From Effrenium voratum (taxonomy: Eukaryota; Sar; Dinophyceae; Suessiales; Symbiodiniaceae): a stretch of DNA of 64,000 bases. Where the stretch lies: NCBI GenBank assembly GCA_963377175.1, contig CAUJNA010001239.1:1-64000 (forward strand), in the 5' to 3' direction. Every line of letters starts with the position of its first letter. The stretch's first letter is position 1. Positions 1 to 10,171 of this stretch are shown here, piece after piece. Under the pieces are notes generated by a model. It saw only the letters and a program-made list of their open reading frames with translations. It did not search any database and was not told the DNA's origin. Made by a program: the position numbers and the translations under genes.

Positions 1-68
1 GGAGTCCGGGGAAGGGCCAGTGACCGGCACTGTCTTGAACCAGGAGTTCGGCACAATGTAGGCGAAAT

Positions 69-491
69 TCAGGTGCACGCAGCTGCGTCGCTTTCCCTCC
101 TGCAGTTTTTTTTGCAAGAATTAGACGAAACGCGCAGAAACATGCAGCTTTCCCACACGCACGCCCCAACCCCGTGCACTTTTCCAAACCTGTCCTTGCA
201 CTTCTCCTGAATGGACGTATTGTCAGTCATCAGCAGGAAAAACTCACGCTTGGCGGCGCTGTCCAACACCACTCCAGCGTCTTCTGCAAGTTGTCGTACC
301 ACGGCATTCTTGGCCAGGACATCCTGCCAGTTTGGCGAACAAAACGCGCTGCAGAGGTCCGCCCTGTTAATGCTTCCACCGGGTGTGGCAAGACATCCAT
401 TTCTTCTTCTGTGCGCCAGCACATACCAGTCAGTTTCGACAGCCACAAAGAGGTACATCGCTGCACTGCCATAGTTGGCGGCTCGCGGCAT
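69..491 (-). CDS. Possible Nudix-like domain protein (exon or fragment)
   Basis: A 140-residue reading frame starts with MPRAANYGSAAMYLFVAV and has the layout of a Nudix fold: a beta strand (YVLAHRRR), then a PGGS turn, then RQLAEDAGVVLD. The last part resembles the REUxEExGU half of a Nudix box, but the first Glu of the box is not found at the usual spacing and about 20 extra residues separate PGG from RQL. If real, it would hydrolyse a nucleoside diphosphate-linked substrate, but with a degenerate box activity is doubtful. The Lys/Cys-rich tail after about residue 100 may be read-through into an intron. No partner gene is evident. An unrelated hypothetical protein is the alternative. Confidence 0.35.
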   Translation of the reverse strand: MPRAANYGSAAMYLFVAVETDWYVLAHRRRNGCLATPGGSINRADLCSAFCSPNWQDVLAKNAVVRQLAEDAGVVLDSAAKREFFLLMTDNTSIQEKCKDRFGKVHGVGACVWESCMFLRVSSNSCKKNCRRESDAAACT

Positions 492-519
492 GTCTCCTGA
501 CTGGCTGTGTTGCCACAGC

Positions 520-1090
520 AGTTCTACCTAGCTCAATCGAATTGCTTGAAGACTCACAGGCGGCTGTGCAAGGAGCGTGACATGCAATGGCTTTTTCGTA
601 AACACCGACCGGCAACAACTGTAACATTTGAGAGCTGTTTCTCAACCAGGGCAATAGGCTTCAACAAATAGATCATTGGACAGCAACAGGGCGTTCTAAA
701 TGCAGACTTCAACATTGCCATTGCAGTGTCCATGGTTCTGCGGAATCATGTTGAAAAGGTGAAGGGCTGTTTCTCGTGTATTGTTGAGACCACTGGGCAA
801 TTTCCGCTATCGCCGACAACAAAACAACCCATAAAACAACATATTGCAGTGTTACCAGTTGCCTGCATGCCCTACCTAAGAGCTGCGCAGCCAACCCAGG
901 GCGGGCCCTTGCTCATTTACATGCCTGCGAGTTGGCAAACGCATTGCCGTCATGATTGTGCCCGAACATGCTTGCGCTGCATGCTTTTTTTCTGGATGCA
1001 AAAAGTGTACAGGCGCAAGAGACTGTAGCGGCAGCAACACACAACTGGCAGACTGCGTGGCCGCAGTCCGTGTCTAGCAATTCAATCAGA
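520..1090. other. No supported gene
   Basis: Only short overlapping frames are present on both strands. I see no RNA gene, repeat or motif. Confidence 0.5.
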
Positions 1091-1126
1091 AGAACAATGG
1101 ACAGTGAATCACTGCAGGTGCAGCTT

Positions 1127-1519
1127 CTACAAAGGATTGAGCAGCTGCAGAATCATTTTCTCAAGCTTGCAGACACGGACATTGAGCTTATGCACGTCCT
1201 TCGAGATGTCCAGGAGCAATTCATCGGGCGGGAGCGGCGGCGGACTGAACGTCGGCGGCGAGAAGCTTGTGCACTGCGGCGGGTCGCATGTCTCCTCCCG
1301 AACTTTGCGAGCCTCATTGAAGGTGTAGCCCCATCCGAAAGGATCCGGTCGCTGCAAGCTGGACTTTCCCACTAGCAGGCACACGCAGCAGAACACCTCC
1401 CAATCCTTAGTCAAGACCATCACGTTGCTCTGTCTGAAAGCCGCCTTGGTGTAAAGTTGGGTCTTGTTCTGCCATCCGCAGCCATCGCAGGAGGCTGTCC
1501 AATCCGTGTTCCACGGCAT
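1127..1519 (-). CDS. Hypothetical Cys-containing exon
   Basis: The frame from 1519 to about 1270 (SCDGCGWQ, then VFCCVCLLVGK, then DPPQC) has paired cysteines that could bind metal and reads more like protein than its surroundings; the Pro/Ser-rich remainder is probably non-coding. An overlapping plus-strand frame (1098-1375), rich in Leu, Gln and Arg, is a competing coiled-coil-like reading and cannot be excluded. I do not recognise the family. It may be an upstream exon of the same minus-strand gene as the Nudix-like segment, but no splice pair decides this. Confidence 0.25.
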   Translation of the reverse strand: MPWNTDWTASCDGCGWQNKTQLYTKAAFRQSNVMVLTKDWEVFCCVCLLVGKSSLQRPDPFGWGYTFNEARKVREETCDPPQCTSFSPPTFSPPPLPPDELLLDISKDVHKLNVRVCKLEKMILQLLNPL

Positions 1520-1903
1520 TGTCTGACAGCTGTGTGTTCACAGATGTTGCCTAAACAGCTGCGGCGTGCAATTCAACCATGATGACATGAACACGGCATC
1601 CCTGTTAAATGTTTCCAGCTGTTCACAAGCACACCCAGGCAAACTCATGCGCGACAAATCCAACACGGCAGCTTTACCACCTTAGCCTTGCGTAGGAGGG
1701 TCTTTTTTCCTGTTCCGACCTTGCGCCAAAACGTGTAAAGTCAAGACTAAGCTACTGTTCAGAGGTGTTGGCCTGTATCAAAAAACAACTGCGGGCACGC
1801 AGTTGGTTTTCGAGGCAGCAGCGCAGCATGGAGCTCCGGCAGTATAAACATGGGGCATCTATTGCGGGCACAAGGCAGGTTGTAGGTTCTACCGTGGGCT
1901 AAG

Positions 1904-2290
1904 CTACGTCATACCAAGAAAAAACATCATTATAGGCCTGTGTGTGAACCTCTTCGCGCTTTGGCAGCGAAGAAATGATGCGCTGCGCTTCGAGAGCGGT
2001 GGTAATGTTTCTGCCTTGAGACGTAGCCCAGCTTGCTTCCACAACGTAAAAAGTCGCATACTATCTTCGCGGTAGATATCAGGGCTGTGCGCGTCTAACA
2101 CTGCAGCCGAGACATGCTGCTGGCTAATTGCGTAATCAAAAACAGCACGGCGCTCTTCCAGCGTCATGCCATTGATTTCACCAGCGTCGAGTCGGAAGAA
2201 CGCCATTCTCTTGGAAGCAAAGCTGGCACGCCTCCTGACGTCGTGACTCAACGCTAGCTGCTGCAAGCCGAAAATGCAACCCAAGAAACT
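1904..2290 (-). CDS. Hypothetical exon downstream of duplicated gene copy 1
   Basis: From about 2290 down to 1960 the minus strand reads as a plausible soluble segment (SKRMAFFRLDAGEING, TLEERRAVFDYAISQQHV, DSMRLFTLWKQAGLRLK), helical and with balanced charge. The upstream part of the same open frame (2593-2300) is Cys/Ser/Arg-rich and probably non-coding. Position and strand suggest a downstream exon of the 2442-3779 gene. No family is recognised. Confidence 0.3.
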   Translation of the reverse strand, partial: SFLGCIFGLQQLALSHDVRRRASFASKRMAFFRLDAGEINGMTLEERRAVFDYAISQQHVSAAVLDAHSPDIYREDSMRLFTLWKQAGLRLKAETLPPLSKRSASFLRCQSAKRFTHRPIMMFFLGMT

Positions 2291-2441
2291 TTGACAATCC
2301 CGGCAGGAGCCTTCAAGCCATGTGTGTGACTGTGATAGGCGTTGCCCTGCGGCCTTTTCATGTTGCGGCAAAATCAGGCTGCAAACCCTTCTCAGGCTGC
2401 AGCAGCCTCTCAAGCTCAGCCGGATCACGGGGATGAAGCAC

Positions 2442-3779
2442 TCACTGCGTTGCCGCAGTGTGTTCGTATATAAACTCCCGCAGCACCGGGAGCAAGTCCT
2501 GAACCAGGACATGGACCGGCCAGAATATGGCCAGGAACACAAACTCTGCGTTGTGGCCGGCGGCAAGACCGCCCCGCTGATCCAGTGCCTCACTCACGCG
2601 CAAACACTGGTCATGGAGAGAGCGCAGCTCGCCAAACTTCAACTTGAATAACTTCCCCTTCATCGGCTGCAGCATCTCGTACTCATCAAACATCCACAAG
2701 CCGTCCTTGTAGCGCACATCAGTCATCGGTGACTTGTGGCGGAACCAGTGTTGAAGCACAGTGCATGCGGCGTAGCATTTGCTGAGGATCTTGGAGTTCA
2801 CCCGGTGATCCTTGTAGAGTGGGGCCAGAGTCTGGCAGACCTCGATGAGCATCGAAAGAGGGATCTTGTCTGGTTGCCCGCAAGTGATCCGTTGGATGTC
2901 TTCCGCTAAGTTGTATAGGCAATCCTCCCGCACAATGCCAGATGAGCCCTCCTCCAAGTACCTGGACGCCATGGCTTCACCAGCCTTGGTTACAGAGCTG
3001 TTAACTTGAACGAGTTGAGCCGAATGGGCGGGCGAAAGCTCTGTGTGCGGCACAACACTGCGCGGCATCCATTCAAGCAAGCATGCAACACTGGCTGCAA
3101 AACAGACACATTTTCCTCTGTGCTTTGCAAGTCTGCAGGAGTTGCAAAGGCTCCAAAAATTCTCAAGCAAAACAAACCTAAGCTGAGCCGGGCTCTCAGG
3201 GGAAAGGCTGCGTTTCCGCAGCCTTTTCTTAACCATGCATTTCCATGAGTTCAAATTCACGCACAGTCAACCGCAAGTCGGACAGCAGCTTCTCCAATGC
3301 TGATGATTCAGGTCCAATTTGATGTTCCTCTATCAGCACATGCAACGTCCTTTGAACAATCCTCACCATTTCCAGCAGGTCCTGCATCTGTGCGTGGGGA
3401 ACTGCCATAGTCGTGGGACGTCGGGAGGCCAGAAACTCTGCACAAGAGGTTCCTTGCCATCATCAGAAAGCCAAGGTGTTCGCGAGATCCGAGCACATTC
3501 CATACCAGTGCCAAAGATTGCCCAAGGAAACGACACAGCTCTTTGTCCAGTGGAAAGCCTGAATTGCTGCGAGAAACGGACGCATGTCCACATATGTCCG
3601 TCTGTCACCCCTTTCTCAATGACACGCTGCGCCAGGCCACGCGCGAGCTCGTCAGCATCAAGCTTGTAAATGTCCATGGCAGCACGTGCGGCAAATTTGA
3701 CTCCCAGCTGGGAAGCTGAAAACAAGCAAGGCGAGCGCATCCCACAATTCTTTCCCCCCTCCCCCCCCCCCTCGGTCAA
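2442..3779 (-). CDS. Unknown protein, tandem paralogue copy 1
   Basis: The first part (3700 to about 3232) begins near AARAAMDIYKLDADELARG and ends with a helical stretch around QMQDLLEMVRIVQR and LLSDLRLTVREFELMEM. The two ends are in different frames, so a frameshift or intron lies near 3400. The second part (3260-2442) contains KCVCFAASVACLLEWMPRSV, then AGEAMASRYLEEGSSGIVRE, then a helical region (MLIEVCQTLAPLYKDHRV, LQHWFRHKSPM, DGLWMFDEYEMLQPMKGK). The same order of segments recurs in the next gene upstream on this strand (3950-5119), so this is a tandem duplication; this copy keeps more of the second part. No catalytic motif, signal peptide or membrane segment is visible. The role is unknown. 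Confidence 0.5.
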
Positions 3780-3895
3780 AAAAACGCTTCCGAAATGAGG
3801 ATGGTTTTGGCAAAGAATTCACACCCGAAAAAACGAGGTTTTTGGTGCAAAAAACGAACCCAAAAGCCTAAAAAGCCTGTACGGTTGCAAGTCCT
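3780..3895. repeat. Duplicated upstream segment (also at about 5150-5250)
   Basis: Both paralogues are preceded by the same kind of sequence: acccg, an A run, acgaggttttt, gcaaaaaacg, then agcctaaaaagcctgta. It could be shared 5' UTR or promoter, but no promoter element can be named. Confidence 0.5.
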
Positions 3896-3949
3896 GAACT
3901 TCTCAGGCACAGGATTGCCTTGAATGGTGGGGCCCAGTACCTAGAAAGC

Positions 3950-5119
3950 TCAGCAAGGTACTTCGGTGGGCTGATGAACCTTGCACCAGAAACTGGTCCT
4001 GGCGCACGGGCCATCTGACCACCAATCAAGGACAAGTACGTAGAAAGCTTGCTGCGTCAGTTTCTCCTTCATTGGCTGCAACATCTCGCGCTCACCAAAC
4101 ATCCACAATGGTGACTTGTGGCGGAAGCTGAGTTCAAGCGCAGCGCATGCGGTGTAGCAATTGATGATCGAATTGAGACCGCTCCCGACGCTGTCATTGC
4201 TTCTGAGGCTTCGCGAAGTTGGTGAATTTTGCAGCCAATCCAATCAGTTGCTTTGATTCCAACAAACACCAACCCACAACGTGTGCTCCGTCCGAACTGC
4301 GGGTGCCCGCGCAATGCCATGTGAGTCCTCTTCCAAGTACCTGGACGCCATGGCTTCACCAGCTTTGGTTACAAAGCTGTTAAACTTCGCGAGTTGAGCC
4401 GAATGGGCGGGCGAAGGCTCTGTGTGCGGCGCAACACTGCGCGGCATCCACTCAAGCAAGCATGCAACACTGGCTGCAAAACAGACACATTTTCCTCCGC
4501 GCTTTGCGAAAAGGAGTTGAAAAGGCTCCAAACTTCTCAAGCGAAGCAAACCTAAGCTGAGCCGGGCTCTCGGGGGAAAGGCTGCGTTTCCGCAGGCTTT
4601 TCAAGGGTAAACAAGTTCACGCAAAGTCAAAGCAACATCGTCCAACAGCAACTCCAATGGTGAATGAGGAGGCCCGTCAACGTCAGCCAGTTCGTACAAG
4701 AAGTGCAGAACTTGGGTCGCCTCTTCCAGAAAGGCCCGCGCTTCAAAATTGGTTCGTGGAATGTACAATGGTCTTGGAGAGCCTGGAGCCCACAAATCCT
4801 GCACGAGAGGCTTCCTGCCCAAATTAGAAGGCCCGTCTGATGGCAGAACACGCTCCATACCAGCAACAAGGATTGCGAAAGGAAACGTTGAAGCTCTCCA
4901 TCCAGCACTGTCCATCATGCACCGCAGGACCTTCCTGCATTTCCTGCATTTCCTGACACCTTCAATGCTGTCGTGCATCTGCTTCTCAATGACGTGCAGC
5001 GCCACGCAATGCGCGAGCTCGTCAGCATCAAGCCCGTAAATGTCCATGGCAGCACGCGCGCCAAGTTTCACTACCAGCTGGCAAAAACAACTCTCTGAGC
5101 CACTGGATTGTCCAAACAA
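3950..5119 (-). CDS. Unknown protein, tandem paralogue copy 2 (degraded second half)
   Basis: Paralogue of the 2442-3779 gene. Matching segments are GARAAMDIYGLDADELAHC, the GMERVLPSDGPSNLGRKPLVQ region and a C-terminal helical stretch ending in LTLRELVYP (5119-4601, one frame). The shared Cys-containing segment (CVCFAASVACLLEWMPRSV, AGEAMASRYLEEDSHGIAR) lies at 4549-4244. After this the copy lacks most of the middle of copy 1 and resumes only with LSFRHKSPLWMFGEREMLQP at about 4140-4060, so it looks partly deleted. The 5' flanks of both copies share a poly-A/T-rich segment ending in agcctaaaaagcctgta, which shows that the duplication included upstream sequence. Function unknown. Confidence 0.45.
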
Positions 5120-5239
5120 GGGCTGCGCAGAAAAAATCTACGCAGGACCGTTTTTACACAGCCCGAAATTCATACCCGCTAAAAAAACACAACGAGGTTT
5201 TTGTTGCAAAAAACGCACCCCCCAAAAAAAGCCTAAAAA

Positions 5240-6195
5240 GCCTGTACTTAATGACCGGCCAGAAGGTCAACCAGCTGCTTCCGGACATTCCAAAGCTCAA
5301 GGGCGAGGAAAACGTCCGGTGGCAAGCCTTCGAGCAAGGGCAAGCCTTCACAGGCCAAGTCCCGAGCTGCGAGCGCAACACAGTGCGTGTGCTGCGGTGG
5401 ATCTGGCCATTGGGCCAGCGCATGCCCTCCACCACAAGCAGCCTCGTTCCGTTCTACGCCCAATCCGAACAAGCGCCCCGCCATCGAGGATGGATCCTCG
5501 ATGACGGCCAACCTGCTGATCGACCAGTTCGGATCCGAACGGCCAGATGCTGTCATGTTGGATCCTGGAGCATCATCCTTCTTGGCTGGCTACCAGACCT
5601 TTCTCGCCTGTGTCTCCTACCTCGAGTTCATCGGCTACCCCATTGGCCAGATCCAGTTCAGCCGCTGCGCCAAGGACTTTCGCTTTGGAGGTGACCGTTC
5701 AGGTCGAAGCAAATGGGTGATCCGCATCCCCATCTTCCTGAACAACAAGTATGGCGTTGCTGATTGCTTCCTGCTGCCCAGACACACCCCACTGCTTCTT
5801 GGAAGACCTGTGATGGAGCTCCTGGGCATCCAGCTGGACTTTGCCAACAAACAATTTCGGCTTCCTGGTGGTCATTGGCGCCGACTAGAATGTGGTCGAC
5901 AGGATGAGTACCTTCTATCCCTGACTGACTCTATGAGAGCAGCAAGCACAACCTCAAGCTCGCCTATGAACACGTGCTTGCGGATGAGCCTGGCCTGAAT
6001 CATGCTCCAGGACTTCAAGCTCACTGAGAACATCGAGGAGGCGGTCGACGTTGCACAGGAGCAGCCGCTGCCCCAGCACCGCCATCGTCTCAAACCTCAC
6101 CAGCTGCGCACCATCCAGATCGCCCTGCAGGACGAGTCCAAGCGGGTCGAGAATGAGACGGTCGACCAGATCATGAAGGCCACCACTGCAAGGCC
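5240..6195 (+). pseudogene. Retrotransposon gag zinc knuckle plus aspartic protease fragment
   Basis: The frame covering 5300-5998 has a basic Lys/Ser linker, then a perfect CCHC zinc knuckle (CVCCGGSGHWASAC, C-x2-C-x4-H-x4-C), and about 50 residues later a retropepsin-like domain: AVMLDPGASSFLAGY (DPGA in place of D-T/S-G) and, near its end, TPLLLGRPVMELLGIQLDF. This order is typical of gag-pol of LTR elements and the DPGA variant is common in dinoflagellate elements as I know them. A following frame (6002-6195, LKPHQLRTIQIALQDESKR) looks like linker of the same polyprotein after a frameshift. Integrase and reverse transcriptase are absent and no LTR is visible, so this is a dead fragment. 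Confidence 0.7.
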
Positions 6196-6540
6196 CCATT
6201 TGATGAGCGAGTTCACAAGCTCTCGCCGCTGATCACGCGACCCGAAAGATTCCCCCTTGTCGAGCACATCCTTGGGCACGGCGCCACTCGCCCGCAAGGC
6301 ATCCAGCTTCTGCCGCTTGCACCGGTCAGTGGTGGCACTGCCACTGCCAGCCTCTCCAGCTCCAGCTCGCTTGGGCGCTGAAGAAGAGGAGGAAGAGGAT
6401 TCCTCGTCATCCTGCTTCTTCTCCTTCCTTCTTCTTCTTCTTACTCTTCTCCTTCTTCGCCGTGTTCTCCTTTTGCTCCTGTGCCTCCTCAGATGCCAGG
6501 TCCGGCTTCCAATCCGCCGAGGCCCTTGGGCCGCAGGCGT
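6097..6540 (-). CDS. Lys/Ser-rich protein fragment
   Basis: Read on the minus strand, a Lys/Glu-rich tract (KKEKSKKKKKEGEEAG) and an acidic Ser run (DDEESSSSSSSAPKRAG) are followed by an ordered segment, CKRQKLDALRASGAVPKDVL then RDQRRELVNSLIKWG. One frame change is needed in the repeat-coding stretch near 6410, where GAA/GAG microsatellite DNA makes indels likely. The composition suggests a nuclear or RNA-associated protein, but no family is recognised. The 3' end abuts the retroelement fragment in opposite orientation, so the gene is probably truncated by it. Confidence 0.4.
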   Translation of the reverse strand, partial: TPAAQGPRRIGSRTWHLRRHRSKRRTRRRRRRVRRRRRKEKKQDDEESSSSSSSAPKRAGAGEAGSGSATTDRCKRQKLDALRASGAVPKDVLDKGESFGSRDQRRELVNSLIKWGLAVVAFMIWSTVSFSTRLDSSCRAIWMVRSW

Positions 6541-6793
6541 TTAGATCACCTTGAGCGAAGCGATCTGAATCGAAGTATTGGTTATTGGTTATTGGTGTTA
6601 TAGTTAACTATTCGAGGCTCCCCCCTCCCCCTCATCGGAAAGTGTGTTTCGGAGCCCGTTTTCAGTTTGTTGTTTTTTTGGGGGGCGGGGGTGGGGCTTT
6701 GGTTTTTGGTGGGTTGGCTTTCTTTCCGCGCGTTAAAGTGGTTGAGCACGTCCTTGGCGGTTTTGGGAAAGTTTGGTACTGATGCGAGTCTAG

Positions 6794-6850
6794 ACCTGGT
6801 TGATCCTGCCAGCAGTCATATGCTTGTCTCAGATTCAGCCTCGCATGGCT
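6794..6850 (+). pseudogene. 18S rRNA 5'-end fragment, copy 1
   Basis: The sequence starts acctggttgatcctgcc and continues through agtcatatgcttgtctca, as at the very 5' end of eukaryotic 18S rRNA. It has one substitution (agcagtcat for agtagtcat) and then diverges (gattcagcctcgcatg in place of the aagattaagccatgcatg region). It stops after about 57 bases and is not a functional rRNA gene. Confidence 0.75.
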
Positions 6851-6918
6851 AGGTTCGTTTTCGCGTGGTAAAGTGTTTGAGCTGGGTTTTGGGGCAGGTT
6901 GGTAGCGATGCAAGACCA

Positions 6919-6975
6919 AACCTGGTTGATCCTGCCAGTAGTCATATGCTTGTGTCAGATTCAGCCTAACATGGC
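6919..6975 (+). pseudogene. 18S rRNA 5'-end fragment, copy 2
   Basis: Here the first 35 bases or so (aacctggttgatcctgcc, agtagtcatatgcttgt) agree with the universal 18S 5' end, including the site of the usual forward 18S primer. It then diverges at the same point as copy 1 (tcagattcagcc), showing that the two copies come from one already truncated fragment that was duplicated. Confidence 0.75.
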
Positions 6976-7030
6976 TGGTTTGAGCAATCAGCTAAACACA
7001 TTTAGCAGCGTTCATTCCCTTATTCCTTAC

Positions 7031-7385
7031 AACTTGCGCGTGCCAGGTTGCTGCGCGCAAGTTTTTTCTGGTCGCCTTTTGGCCTTGCTTTTCCTCCCGG
7101 CTCGCCAACATCACCAGCCTGTCTCCGTCAACTTCGTCAGCATCGCCAGGCCTTTTGGCCTCGCTTCGCCTCCCGGCTCGCCAACATCACCATCATCACC
7201 GGCCTGTCTCCGTTAACATCGTCAGCATCGCCAGCTTTGAGCGCTCAGCCAAACCGGCTTTAAGTGCCTTCTCAGAAACTTGCGCGTGCCACGGTGCTGC
7301 GCGCAAGTTTTTTCCGGGCTCGCTTCCTTTCCCGGCTCGGCATCACCAGCCTGTCTCCGTTAACATCGTCAGCATTGCTGGGCCA
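7031..7385. repeat. Duplicated block with AACTTGCGCG hairpin
   Basis: Two copies of a perfect 10-bp inverted repeat, AACTTGCGCG / CGCGCAAGTT, with 13-base loops, lie at 7031-7063 and 7277-7309. Each is followed by a T run and by ctcccggctcg..atcacc...cctgtctccgt segments, which are repeated about three times. The function is unknown; it may be a non-autonomous element or a structured transcript. Confidence 0.6.
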
Positions 7386-7489
7386 CACTGGAAATGAAAT
7401 GCATGAGTCGTATGTGTCAACCTTAGGGTGGACCATCTCTTCTGCAATCCATCTGTGCTCCTAGGATTCGTACAGCGCAGCTTATACAG

Positions 7490-8330
7490 AGCACTTATAC
7501 AAAGCCACCGGCACAAAAACACTTGCACAGATACAGTTGTATAAAGCAAGGCATACAAAGCATTTGTACAGAGCACTTGCACAGAGCGATTTGCAAAGAG
7601 CAACATATATAGAGCGCAGAGCGGCTTGCGCAGAGCAACTTTTGCACGGAGCAGCTTGCACAAAGCAACTTGCGCAGAGCAGCTGTCTCAGAGCAACTTA
7701 CGAGCAGAGAAATTTGGAGACTTCCGCAGAGCAGAGCAGTTTATGCAGAGCACTTACGCAAGGCTCTTGCGCGAAGCAGCTTGCACGGCAACTTGCGCAG
7801 GCCTAACTTCACAGAGGAACTTGCGCAAAGCACTTGCGCAGAGCACTTTACACAACGCAACTTGCTCAGAGCAGCTTGCGTAGAGCCACTTGCGCAAGGC
7901 AACTTACATACAGCAACTTGCGCAAAGCAACTTGTACAGAGCACTTGCGCGCGGGACTTTGCGCAGCGCAATTTGCACAGAGCAGCTTGCACAGAGCAAC
8001 CTGCACAGAGCAGCTTGCACAAAGCTACCTGCGCAGAGCAGCTTGCGCAAAGCAACATGCGCAGAGCAGCTTGCGTATAGAGCAACTTGCGCAGAGCAAC
8101 TTGCGCAGACCAACTTACGAGAACCAACTTGCGCAGACTTCCGCAAAGGAACTTGGGCAGAGGCGCTTGCGTTGAGCAACACGCGCAGAGCAACGTGCGC
8201 AAGGCACTTGCGTGGAGAAACGCGCGCGCAGCATCTTACATAGAGGCTTTGACCAGAGCAACACGCGTAGAACAACTTGCGCAAATCAAAGCGCGCAGAG
8301 ACACTTGCACAGAAAGGGCCACATGGGAAA
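7490..8330. repeat. Degenerate 13-15 bp satellite (acttgcgcagagca)
   Basis: More than 50 imperfect units of the type a(a)cttgcgcagagca(g/a) run for over 800 bp. All long open frames here (rich in Ala, Gln, Cys, Leu and Arg on both strands) are products of the repeat and are not genes. Confidence 0.85.
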
Positions 8331-8339
8331 CAATGCCTT

Positions 8340-9000
8340 CGGGCCAATCGTCCTCTAGTTTTTGTTGCTTCCAGCGCTTTCGCCAGGCGGCGCAACCTCC
8401 GCGCAAAAGAAACGTGTTAGGAGCATGTTTGCCTGGGGCGAGCAAACAAGGTCCTCAAGGATCGCTCCCAACTACTATAACACGGGGCGGGGCCAACTTT
8501 ATAGTTGAGATTGTCCGCTTGACAGGGAAATGCCCTAGTGTCTTCATCTATAGGTTGATTAGCGGGCGTCAAAAGCGGGTCACGAGAAAACGCCAAACCC
8601 CTCCCGGCAGCGGTTACAACGAGCGCTGTCTCACGCGACGTTGGCCTCGATGGCGTTGGCCGGGCTTTCCGTTTGCTCGGCGCCGTCAAACATTCAGGGC
8701 TTGGCAGGCGCAGGCCTCTAGTGATTGGGGCCTCTGGTTGCCTTGGGGGCAAGTAGGCCGAACGCTAGGCTGGCTGGAAGCTGGGCGCGCGAGGCTGGCT
8801 GAAAGCTGCGCGCGCAACGCGGGCTGTGCGCTAGCGGGCTTGCCGGACGCTGGCGGCTGGGACTCTGCAAGCCAAAAGCGCCCTGCGGCTACGAGAGCTC
8901 CTTCAACTGTCCCCTGCGGCTGCGCAAGGGTGCTTGGAGCTGTTGCTCAACAAACATACAAGGAGAAGAAAGGTTAGGTTTGGGGGGGAGGTTGGGCGAG
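8340..9000. other. No supported gene
   Basis: The sequence is GC-rich and open in several frames, but no frame shows recognisable protein character. A direct near-repeat (ctggctggaagctgggcgcgcgag / ctggctgaaagctgcgcgcg type) lies at about 8768-8830. A CA-rich tract is at 9070-9100. Confidence 0.4.
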
Positions 9001-9125
9001 GGGGGGAGGTTCGGGGAGGTTTGGGAAGGGATGCAGCGAAGAGTCCTTCCCATTGAATTTCCCTCAACACCGACACACGCACGCACACACACACACGCTC
9101 CCACCACGAACCTATATACACTCAC

Positions 9126-9365
9126 CTGCAGAAGCACATTTTGTCTCGCCTCGCGCTTCCTGTCAGCAACATCAGCATCAACTGCAGACGGATCTCTGGC
9201 AGGGGAACTGATGTCAGGGCAGCGCCACACGTCATTCTCATCATCAGAAGTCTCGTCTTCACGCTCGCCATCGCTGCCGTCGCCCCGATTGATACGTTGC
9301 CCCTGCTCTTTGCTTGAAGCACATTCATCGCTGCAGGCCTGCATATTCTCCAAGACAATCATCAC
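9126..9365 (-). CDS. Candidate acidic exon with consensus splice donor
   Basis: The minus strand reads an acidic segment (SDGEREDETSDDENDVWR) followed by basic residues (VADRKREARQNVLLQ). The frame runs into CAG|GTGAGT at 9128-9121, a perfect canonical 5' splice site, and beyond it the reading turns into CA/GT microsatellite. An AG acceptor is plausible near 9366-9395. The likely upstream partner exon is the 9535-10171 segment. The protein is not recognised. Confidence 0.4.
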
Positions 9366-9534
9366 CTGTGTGCATTTGTATGTTGTCGACCAAAAGCTGC
9401 AAATGGTTTAAAACAACAGCAACCAACAGGAAAACAACACACATACACCTGGGCAAGATTTGCATTTTGCTATACAATATACTGGAAGGGCTTTGTGCAG
9501 CTTCAAAACAGATGTGGAATCAGCCTTTTGTTCA

Positions 9535-10171
9535 TTACACACAAGCAGAAAACAGGCTCCCTCGCATGGACCATACGCGCCCTAAACTCAAAACGAGCCG
9601 CCGCGCCTTTTGCGCTTGGTGAGGTCCGAGCTTTTTCAAAACACCTTCCCGGGTGCGTGTATCACGTTTCAAAGTTCTGAACCAGCGCAAATGCATTCGA
9701 ATAACCTCATCAATCATGTTTACAAATTCTGTCTGGCTCTTGGCTGTGCGATTTCCCAGAATGCCAGCGGCAAGCATGGATAGAATGGCCGCCCGATTAG
9801 TTTTCTCAAGGACTTTGCCAATCGGGCAAATCACAATGTATTCATAGCATACAGACTCCAACTGCGCCATCCAGCTTGGCTGAGGGCGCGCCTTATTTGC
9901 GAGCCACTGTGTGGGTCCACCAACTGGTGGCTGGAACAAAGTCCAGATGTCCTTGGTTTCGTTCACCATCAAGTACTTCCGTACAATAGTCTCTATATCT
10001 GAAGAGGTAACGCTTGGGATCAGCCACTGTGGCTCTACTTTTCGCCTTGACGGACTGTAGCCTTTCGGCGGCCATGGCATCGAGCATCATGTTGCAACAC
10101 AGCGCCTCTACACCCAGAACATACACAGAACGAGCTACACATTCAATATCAGCTATAGAGGAAAACGACAA
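9535..10171 (-). CDS. Hypothetical protein (exon pair or frameshifted)
   Basis: Two overlapping minus-strand frames look protein-like in different stretches: an N-terminal helix (MSFSSIADIECVARSVYVLG, ALCCNMMLDAMAAERLQSVK) in one frame, then in another ICPIGKVLEKTNRAAILSML, QTEFVNMIDEVIRMHLRWFR and a basic end (REGVLKKLGPHQAQKARR). A frame change or short intron near 9900-10000 would join them. No motif identifies the family. Confidence 0.35.

Larger units (their letters stand above)
6715..6980 (+). repeat. Tandem repeat of about 125 bp carrying 18S rRNA 5' ends
   Basis: Two imperfect units follow each other. Each has cgcgt(g)gtaaagtg(g/t)ttgag, a G/T-rich stretch with ggtactgatgcga or ggtagcgatgca, and then about 57 bp matching the first bases of eukaryotic small-subunit rRNA, ending in catggct. 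Confidence 0.7.

Noticed and set aside
7537..8395. Many long open frames on both strands
   Set aside because: They are simple translations of the 13-15 bp satellite (Ala/Gln/Cys/Leu periodicity) with no independent protein signal.
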